Below are positions 1 to 7,314 of a DNA stretch of 64,000 nucleotides, piece after piece. A program made the position numbers and the translations under genes. The notes beneath the pieces are model-generated. The model was not told the origin of the DNA, made no database searches, and worked only from the letters and a program-made list of their open reading frames with translations. Each line of letters starts with the position of its first letter. Position 1 is the stretch's first letter. This DNA comes from a bacterium (GTDB lineage: Bacteria; Myxococcota_A; Bradymonadia; Bradymonadales; Bradymonadaceae): contig JAUIBR010000027.1 in assembly GCA_030427705.1 (NCBI GenBank), positions 26,881 to 90,880 on the forward strand. The letters run 5' to 3'.

Positions 1-97
1 ACCCCGCCAATTCGGGCTGATTGGGCGTCTTGCCTATGCGACAACTTCAATTCGCGATATATAAGGATCCAATCAGAATCGATCAGGATTTGAAGTA

Positions 98-601
98 ATG
101 TCGGCTGACGTCATCAACGAGATTCGCGACCAAGCCCAGTCCCTGTTGGCTGGTGGCTCACGATATCGAAACGAAAAGATAGGCGTGATTGCTGCGTACG
201 TGTTCGTCTCTATCGCATCTTTGTTCTGGGCGTTTTCCGGTGAAAATCAGGACAATGAGCTTGGTGCGCGCTACGGCTTGGAGACGATCGCGCCACTGGA
301 TGACAAACTGTTCTTTCTTGAGAATATCAGCGGTGATGAGTGGACGCGCGTTCGCATCGTTCTGAACCGAAATTATCTCTACAAAGTAGACGTTGTTGAG
401 GACGAAGCCCGTTTGGTGCTGCAACCTGAGGACTTCAACTACTTCTACTACATTCCTCGTCCGTGGGGCCGGGAAGATTGGGAATTGCTGAGCGACGAAG
501 ACAAGCCAGAGGCTCAAGCCGACCCTGCGTTGGCACCTGAATTAGTTGAAGTCCGCGCACGCCAAGGGCGATTGGATATCAATGTCGCCAATATTCAGTG
601 A
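98..601 (+). CDS. Small single-pass membrane protein of unknown function
   Basis: This 167-residue protein is not one I recognise. It has a short charged N-terminus, one hydrophobic segment at about residues 28-47 (GVIAAYVFVSIASLFWAF), and an acidic C-terminal domain of about 120 residues that would lie outside the membrane. The soluble part has paired aromatic residues (NYFYYIPRPWG near 115-125), which suggests a folded domain. The ATG at 98 follows a gene-free leader. The stop codon overlaps the GTG start of hemW (GTGA), so the two genes are probably translationally coupled. No enzyme motif is visible. The first 97 bases of the window hold nothing I can assign. Confidence 0.7.
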   Translation: MSADVINEIRDQAQSLLAGGSRYRNEKIGVIAAYVFVSIASLFWAFSGENQDNELGARYGLETIAPLDDKLFFLENISGDEWTRVRIVLNRNYLYKVDVVEDEARLVLQPEDFNYFYYIPRPWGREDWELLSDEDKPEAQADPALAPELVEVRARQGRLDINVANIQ

Positions 602-1797
602 ACCTAACCGTCGACAATCAACCGGGCGGGATCTACGTGCACGTTCCATTTTGTGCCCGACTCTGCCCGTATTGCGATTTCGCCGTCGCAGTTCGAAAAA
701 CTCCGGATTTTGCGGGCTATGTCGATGCTGTCTCGTCGGAGTATCGCGCCCGAGCAGCAGAGCTGGACGCTGCACGTGTGGAAACGCTGTATTTTGGTGG
801 CGGAACGCCGTCATTGTTACCGCCAGCGGAGTTCATCCAACTGGCTAATCTGTTCGACGACCTTCGGCCGCAGTTTACGGAAGTGACCATCGAGGCGAAC
901 CCGGCTTCCGTTGATGCGGCAAGACTGAACGCTTGGAACGATGCGGGTGTCACGCGAATCAGTTTAGGCGTGCAGTCGTTCAGCAATCGTCTGCTGAAAG
1001 CCCTGGGCCGAAACCACGATCGTGAACGGGCGCTAAAGGCTCTACAGCTCTGTCTCGAACAAGACTTTGATGTGTCGTTGGACCTTATTTTTAGCGGTCC
1101 AGGTCACAATTTGGAAGACATCGCGCGTGACGTTAACGTCTTGCGAGATTTTCCCGATTTGAATCACGTCTCGGCGTATCAACTGACGGTAGAGCCAAAC
1201 ACGGTCTTCGGTAATCGCGCGGCGCGTGGCGAGTTGGAGCTGCCGGATGAAGATGCATCGAGTGACTCATACGATGCGCTCCGTGATGCATTGAATGGGC
1301 TGGGCTTCGAGCAATATGAGGTTTCCAGCCACGCTCGGGCCGGCAAACTCGCAGTTCACAACCGCAACTACTGGTTGGGCCGATCGTACTTCGGGCTTGG
1401 GACGGGCGCCTTCAGTTTTGGGCGAGTTGGCGAGCAAATCGTGCGACGAGCAAATCCCCGATCACTCAAGCAATATCAGGCCGACCCCACAGTCGCGGAT
1501 ATGGTCGAGGTTGTGGACTTACGAGACTACCTGCGCGAACGCTTGTTTCTGAGCGTCCGGCATAGTGGTGGTTTGAGCCTCGGCAACCTGCGGTCCGAAT
1601 TCGGGCTGACGCTCTCTGAAAGTGAATGGACCAGGTTGCGCGAGTTGACGGACCAGATGGCGGCCCAAGGATTGCTACGTGCCGACGAGAGCGGCCGCTA
1701 CGCCCCAACAAGGGAGGGCTTTGCGCTCGCCGACTCGGTGGCGGAAGTCTTGTGGCGTTTTGATTTGGATGATTTGGGGCGGCCGACGAGCTCATAG
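598..1797 (+). CDS. hemW: HemW-like radical SAM haem chaperone
   Basis: The 399-residue protein belongs to the HemW/HemN radical SAM family. The cluster motif CARLCPYC lies at residues 19-26 (Cys19, Cys23, Cys26) just after the YVHVPF strand, followed by the SAM-binding segment YFGGGTPS. HemN-type coproporphyrinogen dehydrogenases are longer and carry an extra N-terminal region, so HemW, a haem-binding chaperone that inserts haem into client proteins, fits the length and motif spacing better. A HemN C-terminal domain follows (RDYLRERLFLSVR and beyond). The start is GTG, overlapping the preceding stop. The last 100 bases overlap, tail to tail, the end of the fatty acid hydroxylase gene on the other strand. 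Confidence 0.88.
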   Translation: MNLTVDNQPGGIYVHVPFCARLCPYCDFAVAVRKTPDFAGYVDAVSSEYRARAAELDAARVETLYFGGGTPSLLPPAEFIQLANLFDDLRPQFTEVTIEANPASVDAARLNAWNDAGVTRISLGVQSFSNRLLKALGRNHDRERALKALQLCLEQDFDVSLDLIFSGPGHNLEDIARDVNVLRDFPDLNHVSAYQLTVEPNTVFGNRAARGELELPDEDASSDSYDALRDALNGLGFEQYEVSSHARAGKLAVHNRNYWLGRSYFGLGTGAFSFGRVGEQIVRRANPRSLKQYQADPTVADMVEVVDLRDYLRERLFLSVRHSGGLSLGNLRSEFGLTLSESEWTRLRELTDQMAAQGLLRADESGRYAPTREGFALADSVAEVLWRFDLDDLGRPTSS

Positions 1798-2321
1798 TCG
1801 TCTTTGTACTTGTCCCAAAGCTCCCCATTTTCGTCGATCATCCAAGGCAGCGCTTGCCTTCGCGGAACACGAACTTTGTCGGGGATCTCAAGTGTGCCGA
1901 ACACCCAGTCCCAGAACGGTGTCGTCACGCCTTCATTCATGTTTGGACGGCGGAAGTGATGGTGGAAATGGTGCTTCCGAGCCCACCGGCCATAGGCATT
2001 CATCGGGCCATGTGTGTGCACGCGTCGGTGAATGAACTCGTAGTAAAGGTACGTGACCAGGAACCCAACCATTCCCGCAAACGCGTAGACGCCAACGAGC
2101 ATGAACACGGCGACGCCGAAGGTAGAGAGCACTCCGACGGCGAACGCGAATTTCATCCACGACGGCGCGAAGTACATCACGTCCGCGTGGTGTTTCAGAT
2201 GTTCCTTCGAAAACGGGTTCCAGGATGGGCGGTGCCCCCAGCCGCGATGGAGCACGTACTCAGTGAACGTCCAAAGAACGCCGCCGAAGAGGAACGAGAA
2301 GACAATCAAAAGTAGTTTCAT
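1698..2321 (-). CDS. Fatty acid hydroxylase / sterol desaturase superfamily membrane protein
   Basis: The 207-residue membrane protein carries the histidine clusters of the di-iron fatty acid hydroxylase superfamily: YVLHRGWGH (about 22-30), HLKHH (about 41-45), FIHRRVHTHG, and HHFHHHF followed by the superfamily ending TPFWDWVFGT. Hydrophobic stretches flank the clusters. The family hydroxylates or desaturates lipids or carotenoids at the membrane; the substrate cannot be read from sequence. Its ATG overlaps the TAA of the TetR-type regulator upstream (TAATG), so it is very likely under that regulator. The C-terminal tail is basic and Ser-rich and is encoded opposite the end of hemW. Confidence 0.82.
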   Translation of the reverse strand: MKLLLIVFSFLFGGVLWTFTEYVLHRGWGHRPSWNPFSKEHLKHHADVMYFAPSWMKFAFAVGVLSTFGVAVFMLVGVYAFAGMVGFLVTYLYYEFIHRRVHTHGPMNAYGRWARKHHFHHHFRRPNMNEGVTTPFWDWVFGTLEIPDKVRVPRRQALPWMIDENGELWDKYKDDYELVGRPKSSKSKRHKTSATESASAKPSLVGA

Positions 2322-3031
2322 TATTCGGTCTCTCCAACTGCAGCCGCGATGGTAGGCGACTGTGATTCAATCCAATCCCATGTGTTTTTCAATTCGTTTT
2401 GGTCCGCTCCCCAGGCCTGAAGCAGGGCATTGACGGTCGCTCGATAAATCGCGGCGATGTCTAACCCCATGTCTCCAGGAAGGATGCGAGTGATCTTGCG
2501 ACGCTCAAGCACGCCATGTGCCGCTGACCAGAGCACCATCGCGCGTTGAAGCGCATCGGCGGCATCCAATTCGCCAGCTTCCATGGCGTCGGAGACGACA
2601 GCTCCGTAATGGCTGAAGAGCCGAAGCGCGGCTGGTGCGACGTCAGCGGCGACATCGTCAGGCAAGACGGCGTCCGGCACACCGATAAAGTATGCCAACA
2701 CCCGAAACTCGCCGGGACGCTCGGTCTCCAACAAGCGATACGCTTCGACGGCCACAAGCACTCGCTTTAACTCGGTGTCGGTTTCGATGGCGAGTTCGGC
2801 AGCATCGATCGCTTGGGCAAAAGACTCGATGACGGCGATTTCTACGGCGGCCAGAAGGTGGTCTTTCGATTTGAAGTATCGATAGAGCGCGCCGGCTGTG
2901 ACGCCCATCTCGGCTGCGAGAGCCGTGGTCGTAAGCGAGTCGAGCCCATCCTGCGCCGCCATCTCGATGGCTTTGTGGATGAGTTCGTCCCGTTTGCGTT
3001 CCCGTCGAGCTATTCTTTTTTGAGGGTCCAT
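2321..3031 (-). CDS. TetR/AcrR family transcriptional regulator
   Basis: A 236-residue regulator. The N-terminal helix-turn-helix (LTTTALAAEMGVTAGALYRYFKSKDHLLAAV, quoted here by its core GVTAGALYRYFKSK at about 46-59) is the standard TetR DNA-binding region, preceded by a basic start (MDPQKRIARRERKRDEL). The rest is a helical ligand-binding and dimerisation domain. It is first in a two-gene operon with the fatty acid hydroxylase. The neighbours suggest a lipid or acyl-CoA ligand, as in FadR/PsrA-like TetR proteins, but this is inference. A strong palindrome just upstream is a candidate autoregulatory operator. Confidence 0.88.
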   Translation of the reverse strand: MDPQKRIARRERKRDELIHKAIEMAAQDGLDSLTTTALAAEMGVTAGALYRYFKSKDHLLAAVEIAVIESFAQAIDAAELAIETDTELKRVLVAVEAYRLLETERPGEFRVLAYFIGVPDAVLPDDVAADVAPAALRLFSHYGAVVSDAMEAGELDAADALQRAMVLWSAAHGVLERRKITRILPGDMGLDIAAIYRATVNALLQAWGADQNELKNTWDWIESQSPTIAAAVGETE

Positions 3032-3041
3032 AACTAAAAAC

Positions 3042-3074
3042 GTAAAAGGCTTTTACAAAATGAATGCCTTTTAC
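3042..3074. promoter_or_regulatory. Candidate TetR operator
   Basis: In the divergent gap between the TetR gene and the thioesterase gene lies GTAAAAGGCTTTTAC (3042-3056), a palindrome with perfect 7-base arms around one central base. GTAAAAGGC (3042-3050) also recurs inverted as GCCTTTTAC at 3066-3074. Such paired palindromes beside a TetR gene usually bind the regulator, so this site could control both divergent transcripts. Binding itself is inferred. Confidence 0.6.
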
Positions 3075-3126
3075 TTTTTTGTCAACAGTATTGCAGTGAG
3101 CCGCATAATTGGGATAGGAGAGCGTC

Positions 3127-3492
3127 ATGGAGCACACTTTCGACATACAGATCTATTACGAGGATACGGATGTATCCGGCGTCGTGTATCACGCGAACTA
3201 CCTGAAATACTTTGAACGCGCGCGCGAGCACATCATCGGCGGTGCCAAGCTCGCGGAGTTGTTGAAAGAGCAGGGCGTTGGCTTCGTCGTCTACAAGTGT
3301 TCGATGTCGTTCAAAGAAGGCGCTGAGCTGGGCGATATCATCCAGATTAGAACGATTGTGCATCGCGAGAGTGACTATCGCGCCGTGTTCGATCAACGCG
3401 CATACCGCGGAGACAAGCTATTGGTTGATGGTGAGGTCGAATTGGTGTGCGTGGACGGAGACCGCAAGGTCGTCCCGCTTCCGGACTTCTAG
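3127..3492 (+). CDS. Hotdog-fold acyl-CoA thioesterase (YbgC/FadM type)
   Basis: A 121-residue single hotdog domain of the 4-hydroxybenzoyl-CoA thioesterase/YbgC group. The N-terminal YYEDTDVSGVVYHANYLKYF holds the family pattern with the catalytic Asp (D..G.VYHANY). These enzymes hydrolyse acyl-CoA thioesters in the cytoplasm. An AGGAGAG ribosome-binding site precedes the ATG at 3127. The gene is divergent from the TetR regulator, sharing its operator-bearing gap, which supports a lipid-metabolism link with the hydroxylase. The stop overlaps the convergent gene by four bases. YbgC genes are often near tol-pal; here tolQRAB lies 23 kb away. Confidence 0.85.
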   Translation: MEHTFDIQIYYEDTDVSGVVYHANYLKYFERAREHIIGGAKLAELLKEQGVGFVVYKCSMSFKEGAELGDIIQIRTIVHRESDYRAVFDQRAYRGDKLLVDGEVELVCVDGDRKVVPLPDF

Positions 3493-4676
3493 AGGGTGAG
3501 GCGGCCGCCGAGCCAGATCGCAACCCCGTCCCCAAGTTCGGTGTTTACGCCGAAACTCCCAAAATCCGTTTTGTACGACAACCCCACCTTCGTCACTCCG
3601 AAGTAACGGGTAGGCGATGCGACGTACCATCCGGGGTGCGAACCGTGTGCGAATCGTAGGTTCACGTTCTCAGTCAGGTTCAGGTGGAGGAAGGACTCGT
3701 GCGAGACGAAGGTCTGCGTGAAGTCTGGATTGGCGAAGTCCAAGGTCGGACCGAAGTTGTACCAGTAGTTCCCGAATCCAAACCACGTGCCAACTGCGAC
3801 TTGGTCGAACTTCCGGAAGAAGTGCCCAAGGTCCAATGACCCGCCAAAACGGCCCTCGGCGCCAGTGCGCCAAAATGCGGCGTCGTCGTCGACGTTGAAT
3901 GCGTTGCCGACTCCTTTCACTAGAAGAAACGTTTGTGGCCTCACACGCAGGAGTCGAAAGCCGACTTCTGCCTGGTACTCGGAGGTCACCAGAAGCACGT
4001 CCTGATGCGTGAGGGCCTCGACCGTGATGAAGTCGAGGTCGAACTCGATGCCAGCGACCAAGATGTGACGGGCAGGTGTGCCATTAGCCGAAATGAACCC
4101 ATAGCCCAGGTCGAGGCTAATGCCTTCGAGTTGTTGTGTGTTGCGCTCGAACTCGAAGTCCGTCCCTTGGATCGAACCTACGATATCGAGGAAGTAGCTC
4201 GATAAGAACATCGACCAACCCAACTGAAACAACGGCGCAGCAATGCCGTTGCCGGTGCCAGCGCCTCCATCAGCCACTCCGTAGATTCCGGACCCCAGCA
4301 TCAATGACAGACCCGCTAGTTCGATCGCGAGCAGGGAGAGTGCAACCCGGGTCTCGCCCGAGTAGAAGTGTCCCGCGCCGTGAACGAGGAACCCCGCAGA
4401 CAGCGCGATTAAGGTCGCAGTTGACGAGGACGCGAGTGATGTCGTGTCGCCAAAGATCCAACCCTGATTCTTGAGCTCTTCTTTCGGGGTTGATTCAAGC
4501 GTCGGTTCCGAGTCGCGCGTTGGAATCTCTTCCTCGTCGACAGCCTCCGCAACCGGAGCGTCAGGAGTCTCGGCTTGTGTGGGCGCATCGGGATTGGTCT
4601 GAGCGTTGATGGCAGGTGATACCAACAAAACGAACAGCGCAACGACGAGCGTTTGCAGACGGTAGAAAAACGACAT
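3489..4676 (-). CDS. Exported hypothetical protein, probable outer-membrane or membrane-associated
   Basis: A 395-residue protein with a cleavable signal peptide (hydrophobic core at about 9-22, cleavage near AINA-Q), then an acidic Pro/Glu-rich linker to about residue 75. Two hydrophobic segments follow (ATLIALSAGFLVHGAGHFY, LSLLAIELAGLSLMLGSG), and then a region of alternating short strands with aromatic ends (YWYNFGPTLDF, GLSYKTDFGSFGVNTELG) and a C-terminal beta-type ending GGRLTL. The second half looks like a beta-rich envelope protein. I do not recognise a named family. It lies 23 bases downstream of the LpoA-like lipoprotein gene on the same strand, so the two probably share a transcript. 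Confidence 0.7.
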   Translation of the reverse strand: MSFFYRLQTLVVALFVLLVSPAINAQTNPDAPTQAETPDAPVAEAVDEEEIPTRDSEPTLESTPKEELKNQGWIFGDTTSLASSSTATLIALSAGFLVHGAGHFYSGETRVALSLLAIELAGLSLMLGSGIYGVADGGAGTGNGIAAPLFQLGWSMFLSSYFLDIVGSIQGTDFEFERNTQQLEGISLDLGYGFISANGTPARHILVAGIEFDLDFITVEALTHQDVLLVTSEYQAEVGFRLLRVRPQTFLLVKGVGNAFNVDDDAAFWRTGAEGRFGGSLDLGHFFRKFDQVAVGTWFGFGNYWYNFGPTLDFANPDFTQTFVSHESFLHLNLTENVNLRFAHGSHPGWYVASPTRYFGVTKVGLSYKTDFGSFGVNTELGDGVAIWLGGRLTL

Positions 4677-4699
4677 GGGCTACCGTTAAAACCCAAGTG

Positions 4700-6583
4700 C
4701 TATTGCGGGTCAACCGGAGATGGCTCAAAAGGAACAAATGTGCCTTTGGCAATCTCGACGAGGCGAGGTTCTCGGAGCGGCTCGCCACGAATATCGAAGC
4801 GGGCGGCGCCGGTGACGCCTGTGTATGAGGCCTGACCTTGCATTGCGGCGCGGAGGCTCTCGGGTTCAGAAAGTCCCTGATCCTCGAGCGTACTACGCAG
4901 AAGGGCGACGGAATCGAAAACGAAGGCCTCGATGTCGCCAGGCGTGTCCCCATAGACTTCCGCGTATTCTCCGAAAAACCGTTTGGTTTGAGGGGTGTCG
5001 AATGCCGACGAACTCCAAACGGGTATGATGGCGCCGGCGACGTACGTCCCCGCGCGACGGATCAAGTCAGGTCTCTGCCAGAGGCTTGTGCCTAGATAGA
5101 CGACCTCAATGCGTTTGGACTTTCGGGTCGCGGTCACAGAACGGCCCCAGATATTGGCGTTGGCGAGGAACGCCGTGACTTCGGCCACCTTCTGGTCGGT
5201 GTCCGGGATAAAGACGGCTTGTGGTTTGAGCTTGGCGACCTTCTTTGCCAGATCGGTGTAGTCCGTGGATGCGCGGTCGTACTCATACTCTGCAACGACC
5301 TCGCCACCAGCGGCCACGAGCGCTTCTGTGAAGGCAGTTGCCATTTTGGTTCCGTATCCGATGTTCGGTCGAAGAATCACCACCTGAGGTGTTCCAGCGG
5401 ACACAGCGGCCTTCGCGATGGCAACGGGCTCAAGCTCCGGCGAAATGAAGTTCCGAAATGCCCACGTCGTTTCTACCGGAGTAGGGAGCTTTGCAACTGG
5501 CGCTAGCATGACCTTTTGTTCGTCGCGCGCCCACGGCGCAAGCTCAGCCGCCTGGCCTTGATCGAGCGGGCCGACGAAGGCGATAGCATCACCGAGTTGT
5601 GTTTTGATCGCCTCGGCAGGTTGATTCGCGTCAACCACCTTCAAGGTTGTGTTTCCGCGTGGTTGTCCGATCGCGCCAACTGCCAGCATCGCGGCATTCA
5701 GCGCACGTTTCCCGACCGCAGCGTTGGCGCCGGTCGTCGGGACGACAATGCCGACCACTGAAGGTTTCACCTCAGCTTTAGGTGGTTTCAATGACTGTGC
5801 CTTCTCGTTTGCGCCAATCGAAACCAGCTCACCTCGGACCCGGGTCTCGATATCAGCACCTTCGCCGCGTCGCACCAGCTCATAGCCGGCGACGGCGCGC
5901 AGAAAAACACTATCCCGGTCATTCACCATCTCGGCCAGTTCGCTGGATGAGAGCTGTTGTACGATGTTGAAAGCGCGCGCCCTGGCGTACGATTGGAACG
6001 CCAGTCCCTCTTCAGCTTGAATTGAGTCGTTGAAACCCTTCGAGAGGGCATGGATGGCGTCCGCCCGTCGGCCAGCTTTGGAGAAGGCCTCGGTCAATAC
6101 TGACCAAGCCATGAGTCGGTCGCGCTTGAGTACTGCAGGACTGAGGCTGGGGCCGGGGTAGTCTTTGAGGTGGTCCATCGCGGCGTCGCGGTCAACCATC
6201 GTTGAACCGGCGAGGTAGACGGCTGCGGCAAAGCGGATTCGTGAGTCGACGTTTGTGTCGTCAGCAAGCCCCGCGAACACGCTTAGATACTCGGCTGCAG
6301 GCGTGGATTCCCAGTTTCGAAGACCGGCGCGGGCGAGGTAGAGCTCTGCCACTTGGGCAATGGGATCGTTGGGATACTCTGCCTGAAGCAGCCGGAACTG
6401 TTCATCTGCTGAATCAAACTCGCCGCGCTCTAACGCCGCGAGTGCCGCGTCAAACTGGGCCTGAGCCTCCTTTGACGACGCCTTGATAGGGTCCTTTTGG
6501 ACGGTGTCCCCGCGTTTCGGCGTGGACGAACAACCCACGAAAAACGCGACCAGTATGATGAGAAATAGTTTCAAAACGCGCAT
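4700..6583 (-). CDS. Lipoprotein with TPR-like and periplasmic-binding domains (LpoA/LppC-like)
   Basis: A 627-residue predicted lipoprotein: the signal sequence ends in a lipobox FVGC with Cys18. Residues about 36-250 are helical and TPR-like (QFDAALAALERGEFDSADEQF). From about 275 a type I periplasmic-binding fold begins (VVGIVVPTTGANAAVG), with segments typical of branched-chain amino-acid receptor relatives (VVILRPNIGYGTKMATAF, KPQAVFIPD). TPR plus this fold is the architecture of LpoA/LppC, the outer-membrane activator of peptidoglycan synthase PBP1A. That role is inferred from architecture; a solute receptor is the alternative, but no transporter genes adjoin it. Confidence 0.75.
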   Translation of the reverse strand: MRVLKLFLIILVAFFVGCSSTPKRGDTVQKDPIKASSKEAQAQFDAALAALERGEFDSADEQFRLLQAEYPNDPIAQVAELYLARAGLRNWESTPAAEYLSVFAGLADDTNVDSRIRFAAAVYLAGSTMVDRDAAMDHLKDYPGPSLSPAVLKRDRLMAWSVLTEAFSKAGRRADAIHALSKGFNDSIQAEEGLAFQSYARARAFNIVQQLSSSELAEMVNDRDSVFLRAVAGYELVRRGEGADIETRVRGELVSIGANEKAQSLKPPKAEVKPSVVGIVVPTTGANAAVGKRALNAAMLAVGAIGQPRGNTTLKVVDANQPAEAIKTQLGDAIAFVGPLDQGQAAELAPWARDEQKVMLAPVAKLPTPVETTWAFRNFISPELEPVAIAKAAVSAGTPQVVILRPNIGYGTKMATAFTEALVAAGGEVVAEYEYDRASTDYTDLAKKVAKLKPQAVFIPDTDQKVAEVTAFLANANIWGRSVTATRKSKRIEVVYLGTSLWQRPDLIRRAGTYVAGAIIPVWSSSAFDTPQTKRFFGEYAEVYGDTPGDIEAFVFDSVALLRSTLEDQGLSEPESLRAAMQGQASYTGVTGAARFDIRGEPLREPRLVEIAKGTFVPFEPSPVDPQ

Positions 6584-6644
6584 GCCAAGCCCTGCTGGTG
6601 CGGGAGTTCTATTCCTATCATCCGATGTGGTTTTGTGAAGTTGC

Positions 6645-7229
6645 TCAGCAGTTTTTCTGGAAGCACTTCGTTTGGCTGGCGTGTTTCAACTTCTCGCTGA
6701 GTGCCCGTGCGAGCGGCGTGACCTCTTGAACGAGGTCGGCGTGATCTTCGATCGGAGTAGAGAGCTGCTCCCACGCGAAGTTATCGTCTTCGCCGCAACC
6801 GGACCAGAGACTGTAGCCATAGTGTTGATGGGCTGTTTGCCAGACGTCGACATAGACGTGACGGCCCGCACAGGCTTTGTGATTCGCAGGGTCGGCCATC
6901 TTTGGGTCGTATTTAACGGCGAGTTCAAGCCCGGGATGGGCGACCGACATTTCGTACGCGACGGCCTCGGCAAGCGTCTCAAGCTTTGGGTCGGCCGGTG
7001 TGTAGTCCATCCGCAGGATCCCGACATCTTTGAAAGAGATCGCGTCAAAATCGTCGGATCCGCTGACCTCGACCACAAAGGGCGAGTAGTGGAACGTTTG
7101 ATTGGGCTCTTCGACGTTCTCAGCCTGCGCGACGACTTGGGTGTCGCCAACGGCCGGTTTTGGGGCCTCTTTCTGCGTGCACCCAACCGATGCGAGCGCC
7201 ATCACAGCTATGAGGAATCTGTACAACAT
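6645..7229 (-). CDS. Hypothetical lipoprotein
   Basis: A 194-residue predicted lipoprotein with a short signal peptide and a lipobox ASVGC (Cys17). The mature part is soluble, with aromatic-rich segments and several cysteines, two of them in the C-terminal KCFQKNC tail, which could form a disulfide in the periplasm. No known domain is evident. It sits upstream of the LpoA-like gene on the same strand with a gap of about 60 bases. A nearly full-length reading frame runs opposite it, but the signal peptide and lipobox make this strand the credible one. Confidence 0.68.
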   Translation of the reverse strand: MLYRFLIAVMALASVGCTQKEAPKPAVGDTQVVAQAENVEEPNQTFHYSPFVVEVSGSDDFDAISFKDVGILRMDYTPADPKLETLAEAVAYEMSVAHPGLELAVKYDPKMADPANHKACAGRHVYVDVWQTAHQHYGYSLWSGCGEDDNFAWEQLSTPIEDHADLVQEVTPLARALSEKLKHASQTKCFQKNC

Positions 7230-7314
7230 TTTGTTCCTTCCCTAGTCAGCTAAGAGATTATAACCACGAACGGCGGAAAGAAAATTCATCTCGAAGCCGT
7301 TGAGGAATCTAACG

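Noticed and set aside
6672..7253. 193-codon plus-strand gene opposite the small lipoprotein
   Set aside because: No signal or domain, while the minus strand has a signal peptide, lipobox and operon-compatible position.
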